A stretch of 64,000 nt of DNA from NCBI GenBank assembly GCA_950295325.1, contig OX485808.1, positions 806,501 through 870,500 of the forward strand. Reading direction: 5' to 3'. Within the stretch, counting starts at the first letter, position 1. The number at the start of each line of letters is the position of its first letter. Shown here one piece after another: positions 45,661-58,500 of the stretch. A model generated the notes under the pieces. It had not been told where the DNA came from. It searched no databases and saw only the letters and a list, made by a program, of their open reading frames with translations. A program made the translations under genes and the position numbers. The stretch comes from Polytrichum commune (Eukaryota; Streptophyta; Polytrichopsida; Polytrichales; Polytrichaceae).

Positions 45661-46733
45661 CCCCTCATATTATTTGAGACACATTGTGGTCTCGCACTTG
45701 GGGAATTACCTCGGTAGCACATGGTTGGAGGTCCTTTTTGAAAAGAGAATATTTTTTTCAAGGAGTGTGCAAGGTTTGCTTTATGATGATGTTTACAAAA
45801 ACACATACTATTTTTGGTTCTCTTTGGAGCTCATGGCCAACCTCTCAATTGCTATATTCATGAAAAGGATTGACTTCCAATTTGTAAATTGTGTTATCTC
45901 CAAAGACTAGTTGTTGGGAACAACTTTCTTTGTTCGTGCAAAATATGAAATAAAATAAAAAGTTGAAATAAGAAAACATCAATTTTCAAAGCATTGAACA
46001 TAATTAATTCATAAGAAATTAAAATTGCATCATTGTTATTTCAAAATTGGTAAGCGTATCACCAAGTTGATTATGTGTCCATGAACAATCATGTTAAGAA
46101 CAAAACATCATTTGTGATGAACCGAATGACAAGTTTATGATTCTAACAATAAATATTGTTCACATTCTATACATACGAACATATTATGTTATGAATTTCA
46201 AAATGTGTCATAAGTTTTCAAAGGATGAACACATCTACAAAACACCTAGGGAAATTATTATCATCTTCAATAATTGAATTTTTTTCTTAAGTTTTTCTTT
46301 GAAAATGTGTGCACAAAGCCCATGACTCTATAGAGAAGGTCCAACCGTATGGATGTGTTCTTTGACTTTGTTCAACAATTTTGTTGTCAATGTTGATGTT
46401 TCACAAAGCAAGCTTGCAAATCTCATTTTACACCTAATCTTGAAAACACACAAAACCTTGGGGACAATAAGGGTTAAAGTATGACTCTAATACCATTGTC
46501 TAAAACCTTGGATTTTTTTAGTGAAAGAAGAGTATAACCATCCTATATTAAGCACTCTACCTTTTTACTATATTTTGAAATAGGAAAGGGAACCTATCTC
46601 TAACATTGTGGTGTTGTCTGTGCAATGAGATGTACATATTTTCAAGGTCCTTGTCCATATTCTTGGATCTCCAACTTGCAAATGGCTCCACTATATTGCT
46701 TGCGGGGGCATCAATTATGTACCACTTGCCATA
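45661..46733. other. Intergenic DNA
   Basis: AT-rich. Contains the minus-strand DRFPFLFQNIV retroelement-like fragment (46557-46625). The right edge (46726-46733) is the target duplication of the next MITE. Confidence 0.4.
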
Positions 46734-47033
46734 TAGTGTGTATTTTTGACACAGTTTTTGACGTTTGACATGCAAAAACTTGCACACAAAAAAAATGCAC
46801 GTCAATTGACACACATAATTTATAATTTGACATGTAGTGTGACTTGCGAAGAAAAAAACCACACATTAAAAATTGAAATGACACGTACTACTAAGCATGT
46901 GAGATTGAGGTGACATTTTAAAAAAAAACGTAGATATCAACTGACATTCATTTTGGTTTTTAAAAATGTCACATGACACTTTGGATTTGAAGTACTTGAA
47001 TGTCAAATGATTTTTTTTCAAATATGCACACTG
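46734..47033. mobile_element. hAT MITE (300 bp)
   Basis: Flanked by a perfect 8-bp duplication TTGCCATA (46726-46733 and 47034-47041). Ends are TAGTGTGTATTTTTGAC and CAGTGTGCATATTTGAA (inverted right). Its subterminal sequences, with the GTCAATTGACA-type palindrome, match both ends of the larger hAT element at 52858-54673, so it is an internally deleted member of that family. Confidence 0.85.
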
Positions 47034-47392
47034 TTGCCATATATTTACAGCATTGGCGTTTGATTTTGATATGAGTACGTTTGGCTATTTATACATAACT
47101 AAACTCTATTGACGTCGAATTGAAGCACATGGTAATAAGCAAAATGAGGATATTTGTGCCCTTGAGGTTGCATATTGCAGGTGCCAGAGAGGTTGTAATA
47201 GCAGTTAATGATAATGCATAAACTGGACTCCACTGATCATTTGGCACCAGGGAATAAAATTGAAGGGCTATTACCCTTATTTTGGGGTCCAGCCCTTCAC
47301 ATTCCCTTCGAAATATTTTGCAACCCTTCAAAAAGAAAGGGGTAATTTTCTGTAAACCCTTCAAAATGAACGGCAAAAAAAAAGTAACCGGT

Positions 47393-47421
47393 CCCTAAAC
47401 CCTAACCCTAACCCTAAACCC
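47393..47421. repeat. Interstitial telomere-like tract
   Basis: About four units mixing CCCTAAA and CCCTAA inside the hAT element; the sense is that of a plant telomere C-strand. Too short to be an ancient chromosome end. Confidence 0.6.
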
Positions 47422-47554
47422 ACATCACTCTCGAAAAGATTGGTGGCTTAAGCTTAGAACGTACTTCTTTGAAATATGTTATCTGGTGGCTATGTGAGTT
47501 CTTGTCAATTTCAATAAATCTCCACAATTACCGGTACCATTCACAAGCCATACT

Positions 47555-48172
47555 TTGCTTTTCCAAGAAATTCCAAATTGTGGAGATTCGGGCTATACTT
47601 TTGATGCTTGCAAGAGGTTGGCAGAAGAATACGTACAAGTTGTTATCGATTCCTTACATGCCAGGTTCCCTGATATGCGGGTATTCAACGCCACCAAAAT
47701 TTTCAGCCCTATTTCTTATCCTATGGAGTTGCCACTTCTATATCAGAATGCACACTTATGGTTACAAGTCTTGCTTAATCACTTTTGTTTAGGAGGATGC
47801 AGACTTGTAAATCATGATGGATGTATTTCTGAGTTGAAGAGTTTTGTAGATACTCTTCAAGTAGCTTGTGCAGGATAAAAAATTCACCATGCATGGGCAA
47901 TTTTTGTATCTACCGAAGACTACTTGAGCAGATTTCCACACATGACACAATTATGGCAAGTGATCTTGACTCTTCCTGCAAGCACAGCTAGTTGTGAGAG
48001 GGGATTCTCAACTCAAAATCTTATAAAATCTTCTGGGAGATGTGCTCTAAATATCACCACGTTGGACGCTTTGATGAGGATTGCGATGGCGAAGATTCCA
48101 ATGGAGTCTCTTGATTTTGAAGATATTTGGGAGAGGTGGATGAGTGTGAAGGATAAAAGATTTCAAGAGTGA
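47555..48172 (+). pseudogene. hAT transposase fragment with nonsense codon
   Basis: A C-terminal hAT transposase fragment homologous to 16703-17473. The frame reads FDACKRLAEEYVQVVIDSLH... to VDTLQVACAG, is interrupted by TAA at 47876-47878, then continues as KIHHAWAIF and HMTQLWQVILTLPASTASCE with the dimerisation domain to the stop near 48172. The catalytic core is absent. Confidence 0.85.
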
Positions 48173-48511
48173 TTTAGATTGTGAGTTTCTTACATTTTTC
48201 TACTACTGCTTTCTTGTTGTCCTCGAGATTATCATTGAGATGTCATTACCGTTGCAATATACTCAAACATCAATGTTTCATTAATGAAATAATTCTATCT
48301 TTTCACCATGTGTGTTCTTTGGTCTCACTTATATTATAGTTTTCAACATCGCTTAAATGATAAACATGATAATGTGTACTTTCAACAAAAACTTCAATAC
48401 ACACATGAAGGGCAATTTTTGAGATAACCCTTCATTTTGAAAGGGAAAATTTTAAGTTACCCTTCCCTATGAAATACAAGCAACCCTTCAAATTTATTCC
48501 ATGATTTGGCC

Positions 48512-49612
48512 TTTAAGCTAGCGGCTATATATGTACATCCAGGCCAGTGTCCAGGGAGCACTCCTCGAATCCAGTGGATTCAATGTCATATTCGTTTCTC
48601 AACTTTGTGACATTCTTAGTTTCCACTGAGAGAAAAAATGTCATATTTGTGCCATTATTGCGCACAATAAGTTGACATCAATGCAGTCAAAACGCATTAG
48701 TGAAGATTTTTGGGCATAGTCAGTCAACATCCTAGTGTTCCCAAGTCCAACCGGTTACATGTTGACATCGTCTAGCTTTTTCCTTTATCGATTTGAGGTG
48801 TATTCTATAGATTCCTCTAAAATCATGGGTAAATTTCCTTGAGTCTTGAACTTTTTAAATTCAACCGGTTCATCTGTAACTTTCGGTCGGATCTTCCCCG
48901 TTCGTTGATCCAGACTTGTCATGTGGAGGCCACACACGTTCGACCGTCTGCTGAAACCTGTTTCCTCATCATATATATGTATGTCGGATTAACCTCTGTG
49001 AAAATCATACAGTATGACCAGTAAGGCACCAATGTGAGCTACAACAACATTGTAGCACAATTGCAGCTGCATTCAAAACACTCGAGACTCCACATCCTGG
49101 GGTGGCAACACTCTCGTTGACCACAGTTCTTTCTAAACCACATCTAATGCTTCTCGTGATTCCTTATTTCACAAAGAGATGCAACATGAATGCTTGGAAG
49201 GAAAGAGGGGGCATTGATAAGAATCCTTTGATATTATTTGTGGCTGCATTAGAAAAGGTTTGCACTGTCAAATTAGGGTCGCTCCCCTGATCTTTAATTG
49301 CAGGACCAAAAAAAGAATGTGTAGTTGTAGAACAAACGCAGCTCCAAAATGAAACTTTTCTAAAATTGTTTCAGCGTTGCCAAAGCATATTCTAAAGACG
49401 CACGCTGATCCACTGGTGCTACAGATATTATATAGTTGCTGCTCTGGGCTCCCCATATCAAGGAGAACATGATCCTGATAAGGAGTTATTAAAGATTCAT
49501 GGATGGGATTGGTACTAAAGCAGCTCATCAGATACTCATACCAAAGTTAAATTAGTGCTGTTGATCATGACTTCTTTGAGTGATATAACCCCATGGCCGG
49601 TCCTGTGATGAA
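48512..49612. other. Intergenic DNA with inverted repeat copies
   Basis: 48575-48765 holds inverted copies of repeats seen at 45200-45345 and 38095-38150. The remainder to 49612 is the 3' flank of the cysteine-rich gene; no other gene recognised. Confidence 0.45.
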
Positions 49613-52005
49613 TTATCCTGGCGGTGATGGCGCTGCATAACATGTGACGTTCGACGGCAACTCGCACCCGTTCAACCAATCGCCATCGCAATTCTGCCAC
49701 CCGGCTTCACAAGCAAACCCACCGCAATAGTACGCATCGGTTGCAACCCAACTGTCAGAGCCTACACCGGTGACATTGCCAAACTCAGTGCCACCGCATT
49801 TCGCACCGTACACGTGCGGCCGGTAGCACGAGTACCCACATTTGTTACAATTGTTGGGATCCCCGTACCACGTCTCGCACCCATTGCTAATGATCCCGTC
49901 GCAGCTCCCATAATGAAAATTGCCACAGTCCACAGAGCACACTCCGTCCGAGCAGACGGCCTTGCCGTCCTCCAGGTTGAGGACTTCACACGTCGTGTTA
50001 CATGCCCCGCAGTTGTTCAAGTCGGCCCGCACGTCAGTCTCACATCCGTTGCTAGGATTGCCGTCGCAGTCCGCGTAGCCCGGAGGGCACGACGGGGGCG
50101 GTGGTGGGCTGAGCGTAGTGCAAGTCGAAGCGTAGCAGGTGCCAGAGGAGCACGTGGTGTTGCAGGCACCACAATTGGCCGAGTCGCTTACTGTGTTGGT
50201 CTCGCACCCGTTGAGCGGATTCGAGTCGCAGTCCGCCCACCCTGCGTCGCAGTATCGGTATGTGCAGAAGAATTCTTGAGGGTAGCTCTCGGATGAATCG
50301 CAAAACGTGTACCGATGGGACCGGTCGCATGTCACGCCACAGTCACCACAATTGCCGTTCACTTGAATCGAGGTCTCGCATCCGTTGAAGGGGTTCCCGT
50401 CGCAATCTTTAAATCCAGCATGGCAAGTGAATCCACACGTGCCATTCGAGCAGGTGGCATTGCTATTCGGCGGAGATGTACATACTCGGCCACACGTCCC
50501 GCAGTTCGCGCGGTCATTCTCGATGTTGACCTCGCATCCGTTATTCTTTTTAAGGTCGCAGTCTTTGAACCCAGGACGGCAAGTGAACCCGCAAACTCCA
50601 CGACAACATGTCGCATTGCCATTTTGCGGGGCGGGGCAGACGGTCCCACACGTTCCGCAGTTCTGAGGGTTCGAATTCACATTGGTCTCGCAGCCGTTGG
50701 TGCGCTTGCCATCGCAGTCATGCCATTCATGGTCGTTGCAGTAGATACCACACGTGCCATTTTGACATTTTGGAAGGCTGTGAGGAGCCCTAGGGCACTT
50801 CGCGCAACAGCTCCCGCAGTTGTCCACGTCCGAGCCCAGCACGGTCTGACACGTCCGTCCAGTCTTGCAGGTCGCGAACCCAGCAGGGCACTGTGCGGGC
50901 GCTTTGGCATCTGTAGATCCCCATATAATAACCCAGGATAAGTTCATTGATTACCTCGAGCCATATTTCTCAAGATCAGAAGAATAAAGAGTGCACTGAT
51001 TTCTACACAAATGAATAGCACGCTGAGCTTGCCATTAATGCAGTTGGATCCATCCAGGGTAAAGTCTTGCAAAAAAAACTGATTCGAGACGAGCATTCTG
51101 TGATCACTAGAGTCTCAGCAACTTCATTCAATGTAATCGAGAGCATACAATCACCTTTTCTTTCTCAAGATCTGCAAGATTTAGGAGTGGATTGATCTCT
51201 ACACAAATGTAGATATATCACGCAGAGCTTGCCGTTACCGTGGTTGGAGCTACAGGGTAAAGTCTTGCACTTGTGTTAATCAATTAGGAAAACCAATTCA
51301 AGTCAGGCTGCTTTCCGTGCTGACTAGAGTCTTAGCATCTTCATCCATATATTCAAGCACATATAATAACCCAGGATTACTTAACCTCGTCTTTCTCAAA
51401 ATCAGTTAGATTTATTAGTGTACTAATCTTTACTACATGAATAGCAAGCAGAGCTTGCCATTAACACGGTTGGATACACAGGGTGAAGTCTTGCACTTAA
51501 AATCTACTTTTAGAACCCCATTTGAGTCAAGCATTTCGTGATCACCAGAGTCTGAAAAATCTCGTAAATGTAACTGAGGACGGCAACATTGTGCTTGCTA
51601 CTGTTTTGCAATTCTCAGCAAATTATAAATACCGACATTTGAAAGTGTAGACCAGATCTAATTCAAACACAATGGTATCAACGGATTCCCTTAAAGCCCT
51701 CCCATTCCCATGGATGCTTCTTCGAGTATAGTTTGTGATATAACAAATCATGAACTCATGTCAACTGTAATAAGAAGTAGAGTACATTCATCTGCTAATC
51801 TCAAGGGGGAGAGGTGCCACCCTAGCCTGAGCTTAGATCGTTCAGCACTATTGCAATGCACTTCTTGATCTAGAACTTACAGCAAAGTGATTGGTTGCAT
51901 AATTCTGGACAGAAATAACTTACCGGTCCTAGAAAGGCTGCCGACCATGATAAGAGCGGCAACCAGAATGCAGGCCATTTCCTTCAAGCCATGCAGAGAA
52001 GCCAT
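49613..52005 (-). CDS. Secreted cysteine-rich repeat protein A (STIG1-like)
   Basis: Two exons on the minus strand: 52005-51924 (signal peptide MASLHGLKEMACILVAALIM...) and 50910-49613; the 1,013-bp intron is GTAAGT...CTACAG and joins in phase (459 residues). The mature protein is about one-seventh cysteine and built of seven related modules of the form DCDGN-x2-NGCET...NCG-x-C...C, with CGFTCHAGF-type connectors. The aspartate-rich DxDGNxxNG loops resemble calcium-binding loops. The architecture resembles STIG1-family extracellular proteins; extracellular or cell-wall location is inferred from the signal peptide. An SPPPPPS stretch separates modules four and five. Exon 2 alone has no proper start, which is why the signal exon is needed. 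Function unknown. Confidence 0.85.
50925..51600 (-). repeat. Three tandem repeats in the intron of gene A
   Basis: Units of about 215 bp (roughly 50925-51145, 51150-51370, 51370-51600), diverged. Each contains TTTCTCAA-ATC, GAGCTTGCC and GTAAAGTCTTGCA-type blocks and begins with ATATAATAACCCAGG-like sequence. The first unit abuts the 3' splice region, so the repeats are copies of the intron's end. Confidence 0.75.
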
Positions 52006-52160
52006 GATCGCCACCGGATGAACGCCGAAGATGATCCCCCTGGGTGCAATATCCACAGAGAGCTAATTCAACCACAGCTTCATGTACCATTGATCTGCCA
52101 CAACAATCATTCGCACCGGAATATAAAAACTCTCCCGAGCAAACCAAGTAGCAGACATTG
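52006..52160 (-). promoter_or_regulatory. Conserved upstream region of gene A
   Basis: The sequence directly upstream of the ATG is clearly related to that upstream of gene B (58905-59089): TGGCAGATCAAYGGTACATG, AAGYTGTGG, GAATTAGCTC and GTGGCGATCATG are shared. A TATA-like TTTTATATTCC lies about 115 bp upstream of the ATG. Part of this block is itself duplicated further upstream (about 52320-52420). Confidence 0.6.
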
Positions 52161-52429
52161 AATTCGAATGAGAGCAGAGTATGACCATCCTTTTAACAAA
52201 ATCCCCTAAATTTTCCTTCTTCAATACAGACAAACCGTAGACTCACACATCACACGCATATACCATGGATATAACAATGCGCAAAATGAAGTGATCCAAC
52301 GCCGTCGCCTTAACTCGCAGAGTTTTGGAATGAAAGAAGAGCATAACCATCCTACAAGGAACTACTCCCTCATTCCCTCCGGCTTCAGTACAGACAAACT
52401 GCAGACTTTCAGTTCCACAGAACACCTAC

Positions 52430-55400
52430 CTTACAAACCAACCATGCTCAACATCAAGTGATCCAATGCCGAAGTCCAACCTCCTGGAATTCGAACTTGC
52501 AACTGGTGACGGACTGCTTGGCACTGGATGGGTATTCATTATGTAGGGTAGGAGCATCCTAAAACCAAGAAGTTTAGGTATATGACATATATGTGGCAGC
52601 CGTATGAACCAAAAAGAAAGAAGAAGCAAAAAAAGAAATATCCCATGTAGAAAAATAAAGACCAGGTATATCACAGTTATTTACCCCCCTCAATATTGAA
52701 ATAATTACAAATTTTTGAAGCAAAAACTATATTGACATCCAAAAGCCTTAGAAGCGTTGATGTTCACATGATGAACAGTGTTAAACCAACATGTGTTTAT
52801 TATGCTAGATTTCAGGGGTGTTGGTTTTGGGTGTTGTCTTGGTTTAAGTGCTCCTACCAGCGTGTATGTTTGACAGATTTCATTTGACGTTAAATTTCAA
52901 ATCCAAAGTGTCACGCGACGTTTTCAAAAACAAAAATGAATGTCAATTGACATATACATTTTATTTTGGGTTACACATTAGTTAATAAAGACTACTATTT
53001 TGTATAATCAAGATACAATCTTGATTTGTAACACCAAAAACTATCAATTGAGCGTAAGTATCCTTCAGTCTCACATGTTTCTCCAAATGTTGAAGGTGAT
53101 AGCACAATCCATTGCATCCACTCGAAGCCCACAAAGAGAGATCCGCATAAGAGCATCAAGGGTCTTCAAGTTCAACCTATTGTGAAAGTGGCTTTTGATT
53201 GCATTTTGTTTGGAAAATCCTCTCTCACAAATAGCTATACTTGATGGAATGAGTATAATTTTCTACCAAAGTTGCATAAGTTTAGGCCAATTTGTGTGCC
53301 ATTCCAAATTGCTACCACATATGCGCCAAGCCTCAAATATTGCTTTGTTCTCACACTGAATATCCCTCAAATATCCCTCATTGTGAGAACAAAGCACTCA
53401 GTAAAAAGTTCGACCTCTTTGTAACCATTGCACTTGCACATGTCGAAGTGTTTCCGTAAATTCCAAGAGTTCTCCTTTACACATGTCACTTTCTTCTACA
53501 AGGTATAGAAACTTCAATAATATCCTTCCGAGTCACAATTCAATATTTGTGATGCGGTCACTATCATTGCTTGGATAAATAAAAGGGCTGAAAAGTTAGG
53601 CTACATTGCACTCTACAAACACCTTAGAGCACACACTAATTATTTTGAAATGTATGGTAAATGGGCATGTATTCATGAATTCAGTATCACTCAGTAAAAA
53701 ATTCACCCCTAATTAATTTTCAGATTTTGCAAAATAATGCATGTTTTGGGAATTAGTACCCCACACACTACAAGTGATAATCAATGTAGTTGGGCATTGA
53801 CCAAACAAAATATCTACCACAGGTGTAGAGGGTAAAACTGGTGAGAGTGGTATCTCCCAACATCTTAGATATTGGGACCGACCAAGTGACAAACTTCATG
53901 GCGTTGTGAACATTGATAAAAGTCCAATATCACACCCAAGTGCACAACTACTATTCGTCCCCCTTTGATAGAATCATACGGCTCTTCTTTCTTCATATCC
54001 TACGTGATCCCTTGAACTTTAATTCAAGCATTGTATTGAAGCATTATGATTTTCACGTTGTACATTGAACTCAGTTCAGAGGAATCCTACACTTTGTAAG
54101 TCTACCATCTCAAATCATCCTATCAAGCTAAGACGACCTAAATGAGCAGAGATTGGACTAGGTGGGAATCGACCAAAACAATTTATCTAGCAAAAGTGTA
54201 GATGGTACCACTGGTGAGAGTGGAATATCTACCATTATCCTAGATATTGGGAAAGAATTAGGGGATGATACATCCGCAAGAGACCAAGAACAATGGTCTT
54301 GTCGGCCTTGTACTTAGCCTCCACCACCGCTTTGATCACCGTCTCAACTGTAAAGCCTTCCCGGTTACAAAGAAAATTACAAGAACAACGCTAAATTGAA
54401 GTTTGTAAGTGAGTGTAGGAAGTTCTCCTACTATTATGGGTTATGTTTTCCGGATACTTGGGTTGCAGTTTATAGTACTCAAGTTACCTAGTAATACATG
54501 TCCTTTTAATTTCTAGCGTGTCAATTGATATGTATTTTTCCTCCTTCACAAGTCATAATACGTGTCAACTTCTAAATTGTGCATGCCAATTGACATGCAT
54601 TTTTGGGGGGGTTGCGAGTTTTTGTGTGTCAAAAGTGAAAAACTTGCCAAAACTTGGTCAAACATACACACTGGCTCCTACCTTAAGTTAAACCACTTGC
54701 CAATACTTAGATCATTGGCAGTCAGCTCGAATTTGAACTCAGGATTAATTAATTCTGCTACTTTATGTAAAGATGGACTCCATTGACTTGGGAAGTGGCA
54801 GCACGTGCGATTGCAAAAGGGAATCACTCCGTGGTACATAATGTTCTTGCACTTGCCAGCATCTGCCGCCACTGCCACAACTGCACATGAGGTTGAAAGA
54901 GCAGCAAGATGACTGGACAAGTCTACCGTCTTAGACAATTGGAACTTATCAGTAATATTCATATTCATATACATATATATGTATATTTATTTTATATTAC
55001 ATAAAATCTTCAACACAATAGTAGTGCCTACCTGTGGACACCACTGAATTGTCCTTAATGTACTGGGGGTACATCCAGCTTGTGGTGAGACTGCTCAATA
55101 CCAGGAAAAGGCACCACGCTGGCTCCACACGGGGAGTTGCTGGAGGCGGACGCACCATGACATGGTCCAGCTGGTCAAGGTGCAACACTGAGAATTTCTG
55201 TGATCACACAGAAGACATGCAGCATGAGAAGTCAGCAATTCCAGCAGACCGAAGAACACGGACACACATGGGATCTCTTGAAAGTTTTCCTATTGAGACT
55301 CTTATTGCGAGAGGGGACTTTGAGTTTCTTTTTCTACAAGCAGATGCTTTCGTCGATCATATATGAGAAGGCATCATGCTGTTTTGCTCCTTTCCCGTTG

Positions 55401-55583
55401 AAGACTAGCTCGTGCGCTCTGTGTTCGGACATGAGACCTTACTTACAAACGGCCACATATATATGAAGGGAGAGATACCTGCTGAACTACTCTCACCGCG
55501 TAATCGTCAGCGTAGCTAGGACCCTGCACCCACAGAGTGTCGCAGATCAAGAAACTTCTCGCCTTCTCTATCATGCGGTGCAG
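52430..55583 (-). CDS. Unrecognised multi-exon gene (partial)
   Basis: Four exon-like segments on the minus strand with matching phases and good splice sites: 55583-55479 (LHRMIEKARSFLICDTLWVQ...), 55197-55032 (KFSVLHLDQLDHVMVRPPPA...), 54880-54682 (...DAGKCKNIMYHGVIPFCNRT...ELTANDLSIGKWFNL) and 52558-52430 (MLLPYIMNTHPVPSSPSPVA...GIGSLDVEHGWFV). The first and last exons are not defined. I do not recognise the family. The third intron contains a complete hAT element (52858-54673) whose target duplication coincides with the splice donor of the third exon. Without splicing, the third exon would end at TAG 54678. The protein-like composition and unbroken phase argue for a real gene; expression is unknown. 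Confidence 0.45.
52858..54673 (-). mobile_element. hAT transposon with decayed transposase
   Basis: A 1,816-bp element flanked by a perfect 8-bp duplication GCTCCTAC (52850-52857 and 54674-54681). Ends are CAGCGTGTATGTTTGACAGA and CAGTGTGTATGTTTGACCAA (inverted right). It carries a transposase relic and shares subterminal sequence with the 300-bp MITE at 46734. It sits in an intron of the unrecognised gene. Confidence 0.88.
53040..53350 (-). pseudogene. hAT transposase relic
   Basis: On the minus strand, with stops and substitutions, the hAT C-terminus is readable: EAWRICGSNLEWHTNWPKLM, QLW, ILIPSSIAICERGFSKQNAI and LKTLDALMRISL. It aligns with the fragments at 16703-17473 and 47924-48172. 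No intact upstream catalytic region was found. Confidence 0.75.
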
Positions 55584-58500
55584 CTGAAAGGGTTTAATTC
55601 GGTCCTCGCGGTTCGAATCGACGGATGAGGCACCCCGAAATTAGCATCCTTTACATCTACGTACAAGCTCTACGGCACGATGCTGATGAGGGGCATGCAT
55701 AGATGAATTCCACCACACTCAACATCGTTGTAGATCAAGTACTTGAGCAATCAATAAGGAGTAACGATGTCTATGGCTTTTAACCAGCTTCTTGTATCAA
55801 GATTAGCATCTTCAGCACCATTCACCACATCAAATTAGCCGATTGTCTTTCCATCTCAGATTTCAACTCAAACTTCAACAAATCGAAAGCGCACTACCAT
55901 GGAGATTCACGCCATTGCCGATTTTGTTCAATAGTGTTGTTCTGACTTGCAATTCCTGTCACAGAAAAATCTGCAAGTTTACAATGATCAATCACTTGTT
56001 CAAAGAATACTCAAGCTTCTCATCAATGCGGAAATCAAAACAAGTTACAAAGTTCATAAGTAGAACTTCAGACTCCTAATTAAGTTTTCGATTATCATCA
56101 TTATATGGGCATGCAAACACCTGCGATGTAAACCAAGGTCACCAAACTTCACCGACTCTTAATTAATTTGGAACGAACGCAAGAGATCATACAAACATAG
56201 TACCAAGAAGCATAGAACTCCTCAAAAACTTACATATCCTCACATCAAAAAAGACATTGAAATTATATCCACCAAATAGCCATCAAATATCTCATGTAAG
56301 TTGTACTCAACAAGAGAGAATTTGACGACAAACAATTACCCGTACCCCTTCCCCCACATACACACATGTATAGTAAATAAATATCAAACCCACGATGTAC
56401 CAAGGGGACTCTTGAGCATGGTACGACCAACAAGCTCAAATTCACATAAGATTGACCGATGTTGGTTTTTCTTTTTCTTTCTTTTTGACTAAATGGATAT
56501 TATAATAACCTAATTGTTACAAACAAAATCCCACCTACCGCAAGGTAGGCAATAAATCCCACCATGTACAAAATGAAACTCTTGAGCAAGGTAGGACCAA
56601 CAGGCTCAAACTCACTACAATTTGACCAACGTTGGTTTTTCCTTTTTTCTTTTCTTGCACACTTTGCAACCATGTTTTTTCTTGGCTTTCTCCACCTCTT
56701 GCCCAAGAATCAAGCATAGTTGTGGAGGACAATTTGAGTACCATCCTTTGGAAATAAGAAAAAGTATTCCTAATCACTTTGGTCAAAGCCATGCAATCAT
56801 TTCTATAATATTGGCATTTAATCCAAATTGGAGAATTCAATTTTTATTATGCTCCAAATTTCATGGCATTCCTCAACATTTAGCTCTCGTTCTATGCGCC
56901 CTCATAATATAAAAATTGGATACTCAAAAAGTTACACAAGGAGACTCTAGTAAATTTAGCTCCCAACATCCCACTATTATATTTGGAGGGCCCACATTGA
57001 TGAGTAATGTTATGTTTATTTTTCCCTACAAACAAGTTAAAATTGATTTTGCTCATATTACATGTCGCCCATTTTGGATATATTCCGAAACTCTCAATTT
57101 TAACAGTACACGGCATTAGCAACTTTGCAATGTTCAAATTGTGTAATGATCCACTCTCACTACATACACATTGCAACTACATATATTCACACGTTGACCA
57201 ATTGAAGAAGCATGTTTGTGGCATGTTCAATTTGTTTTATAACACAATGCAACTCTAGTTATTAAACCCAAATAATACCTATTACCATCTGACCTGGGTA
57301 GCTTCAATTGAGCTTATTCTATTTAATAAATTAGCAATTTTTTTGGAATTTCTACTTCAGAAAGAAAAATAATTAAATAGGTATGCATATCTATATCTAT
57401 ATATTTATATTTATATATTTAAATTTCACTTTTACCAAACAGCTATGTATAAATGTTAGAAATCCAACTATGTATATAAACACCATGTTGATGTAACTTC
57501 ATGCGCCAAGAGGTCAATATCATTTTTTTGAGAGTACCACTTTGAACGAATTTACATGAGTTACCAAGGGATGCACATCCTCAACACAATTGTGGGTATT
57601 ATATCCTGAAATGACGATAACTAGGGAACTTGGACTAAACCTATATAACAATATTACTAATCAATACCAATGTTGAATTGGTATCGATTTTTTTTTTTGA
57701 TATCATTCAAGTATTTGTAAGGAGTTCATATATATTTTTAAATCGTTAGGATATGAGTATTTGAGGATGTTTATGTTTTCAACACCATTTGGATCTATAT
57801 ACCACCAATGAACATTCATACCCAGGCAAAGTCACCCTACTATGAATTTGGTTAGTACGGTATTGATCCAACTAATAGTTGGGATACACAAAGATTCTCT
57901 CACTTTGTAAGTACCCACCAAGTCTCCATATTTGACTAGTATTACAAATTTGAAACCAGTTTGATAAGTATTTGGTATCATTTTGATATTGTGGATTGAT
58001 ATCATGCACTTGCCTATCATAACCTGGTCCAACATTGGTTATTATAATCTTGATGTTCCCGCTTCCCTATAAATGTTGTGGGTCAATTGAGCAATACTTA
58101 CAAGGAAGTGGGCCAAGGAGAACAAACCCATACACAACTCCTTGTATGTATTCCATGGCACCAAGTATCACATGAGCATAGTTCTCCATTAATTCCAAAA
58201 CTCTTTGTTTATGGGGAGCATTCAAACTATGTATTGTGAACTTTTTGAAAAAGTTGTGCTCATATTAAGTCTAAATATGCACTAGGTTGAGGCATCCCAT
58301 GGCTAAATTCTTAGGGCCACAGAAACCAATGCACACTGCGTGTTGATGTTCCGGGCCTTTTTATGGAAATTTATAGCTATAATGATTCCACTCTAATTGG
58401 GTATGCACGCTCATCACAGTGTTGCAATCTCTCTGGCAGTTGCATGCAACTGCAAGTAGAAAATGATTCTCTTCATGTGCTTGTTGCCGCACATGGCTAT

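Larger units (their letters stand above)
47247..48503 (+). mobile_element. hAT transposon, defective
   Basis: About 1,257 bp with ends CCAGGGAATAAAATTGAAGG and CATGGAATAAATTTGAAGGG (inverted right) and a near-perfect 8-bp duplication (ATTTGGCA at 47239-47246, ATTTGGCC at 48504-48511). Subterminal AACCCTTCA motifs recur at both ends. It holds a broken transposase fragment and a telomere-like tract. Confidence 0.8.

Noticed and set aside
49814-50941. Long plus-strand frames opposite gene A
   Set aside because: Antisense shadows of the cysteine-rich repeats; they repeat with the module period and have no independent motifs.
46734-54680. One large 8-kb transposon with inverted ends carrying gene A
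   Set aside because: The inverted similarity is explained by two separate hAT-family elements, each with its own perfect 8-bp target duplication.
55570-55640. GGTTCGAATC resembling a tRNA T-loop
   Set aside because: The flanking bases do not form a T-stem and no anticodon arm or acceptor stem fits.
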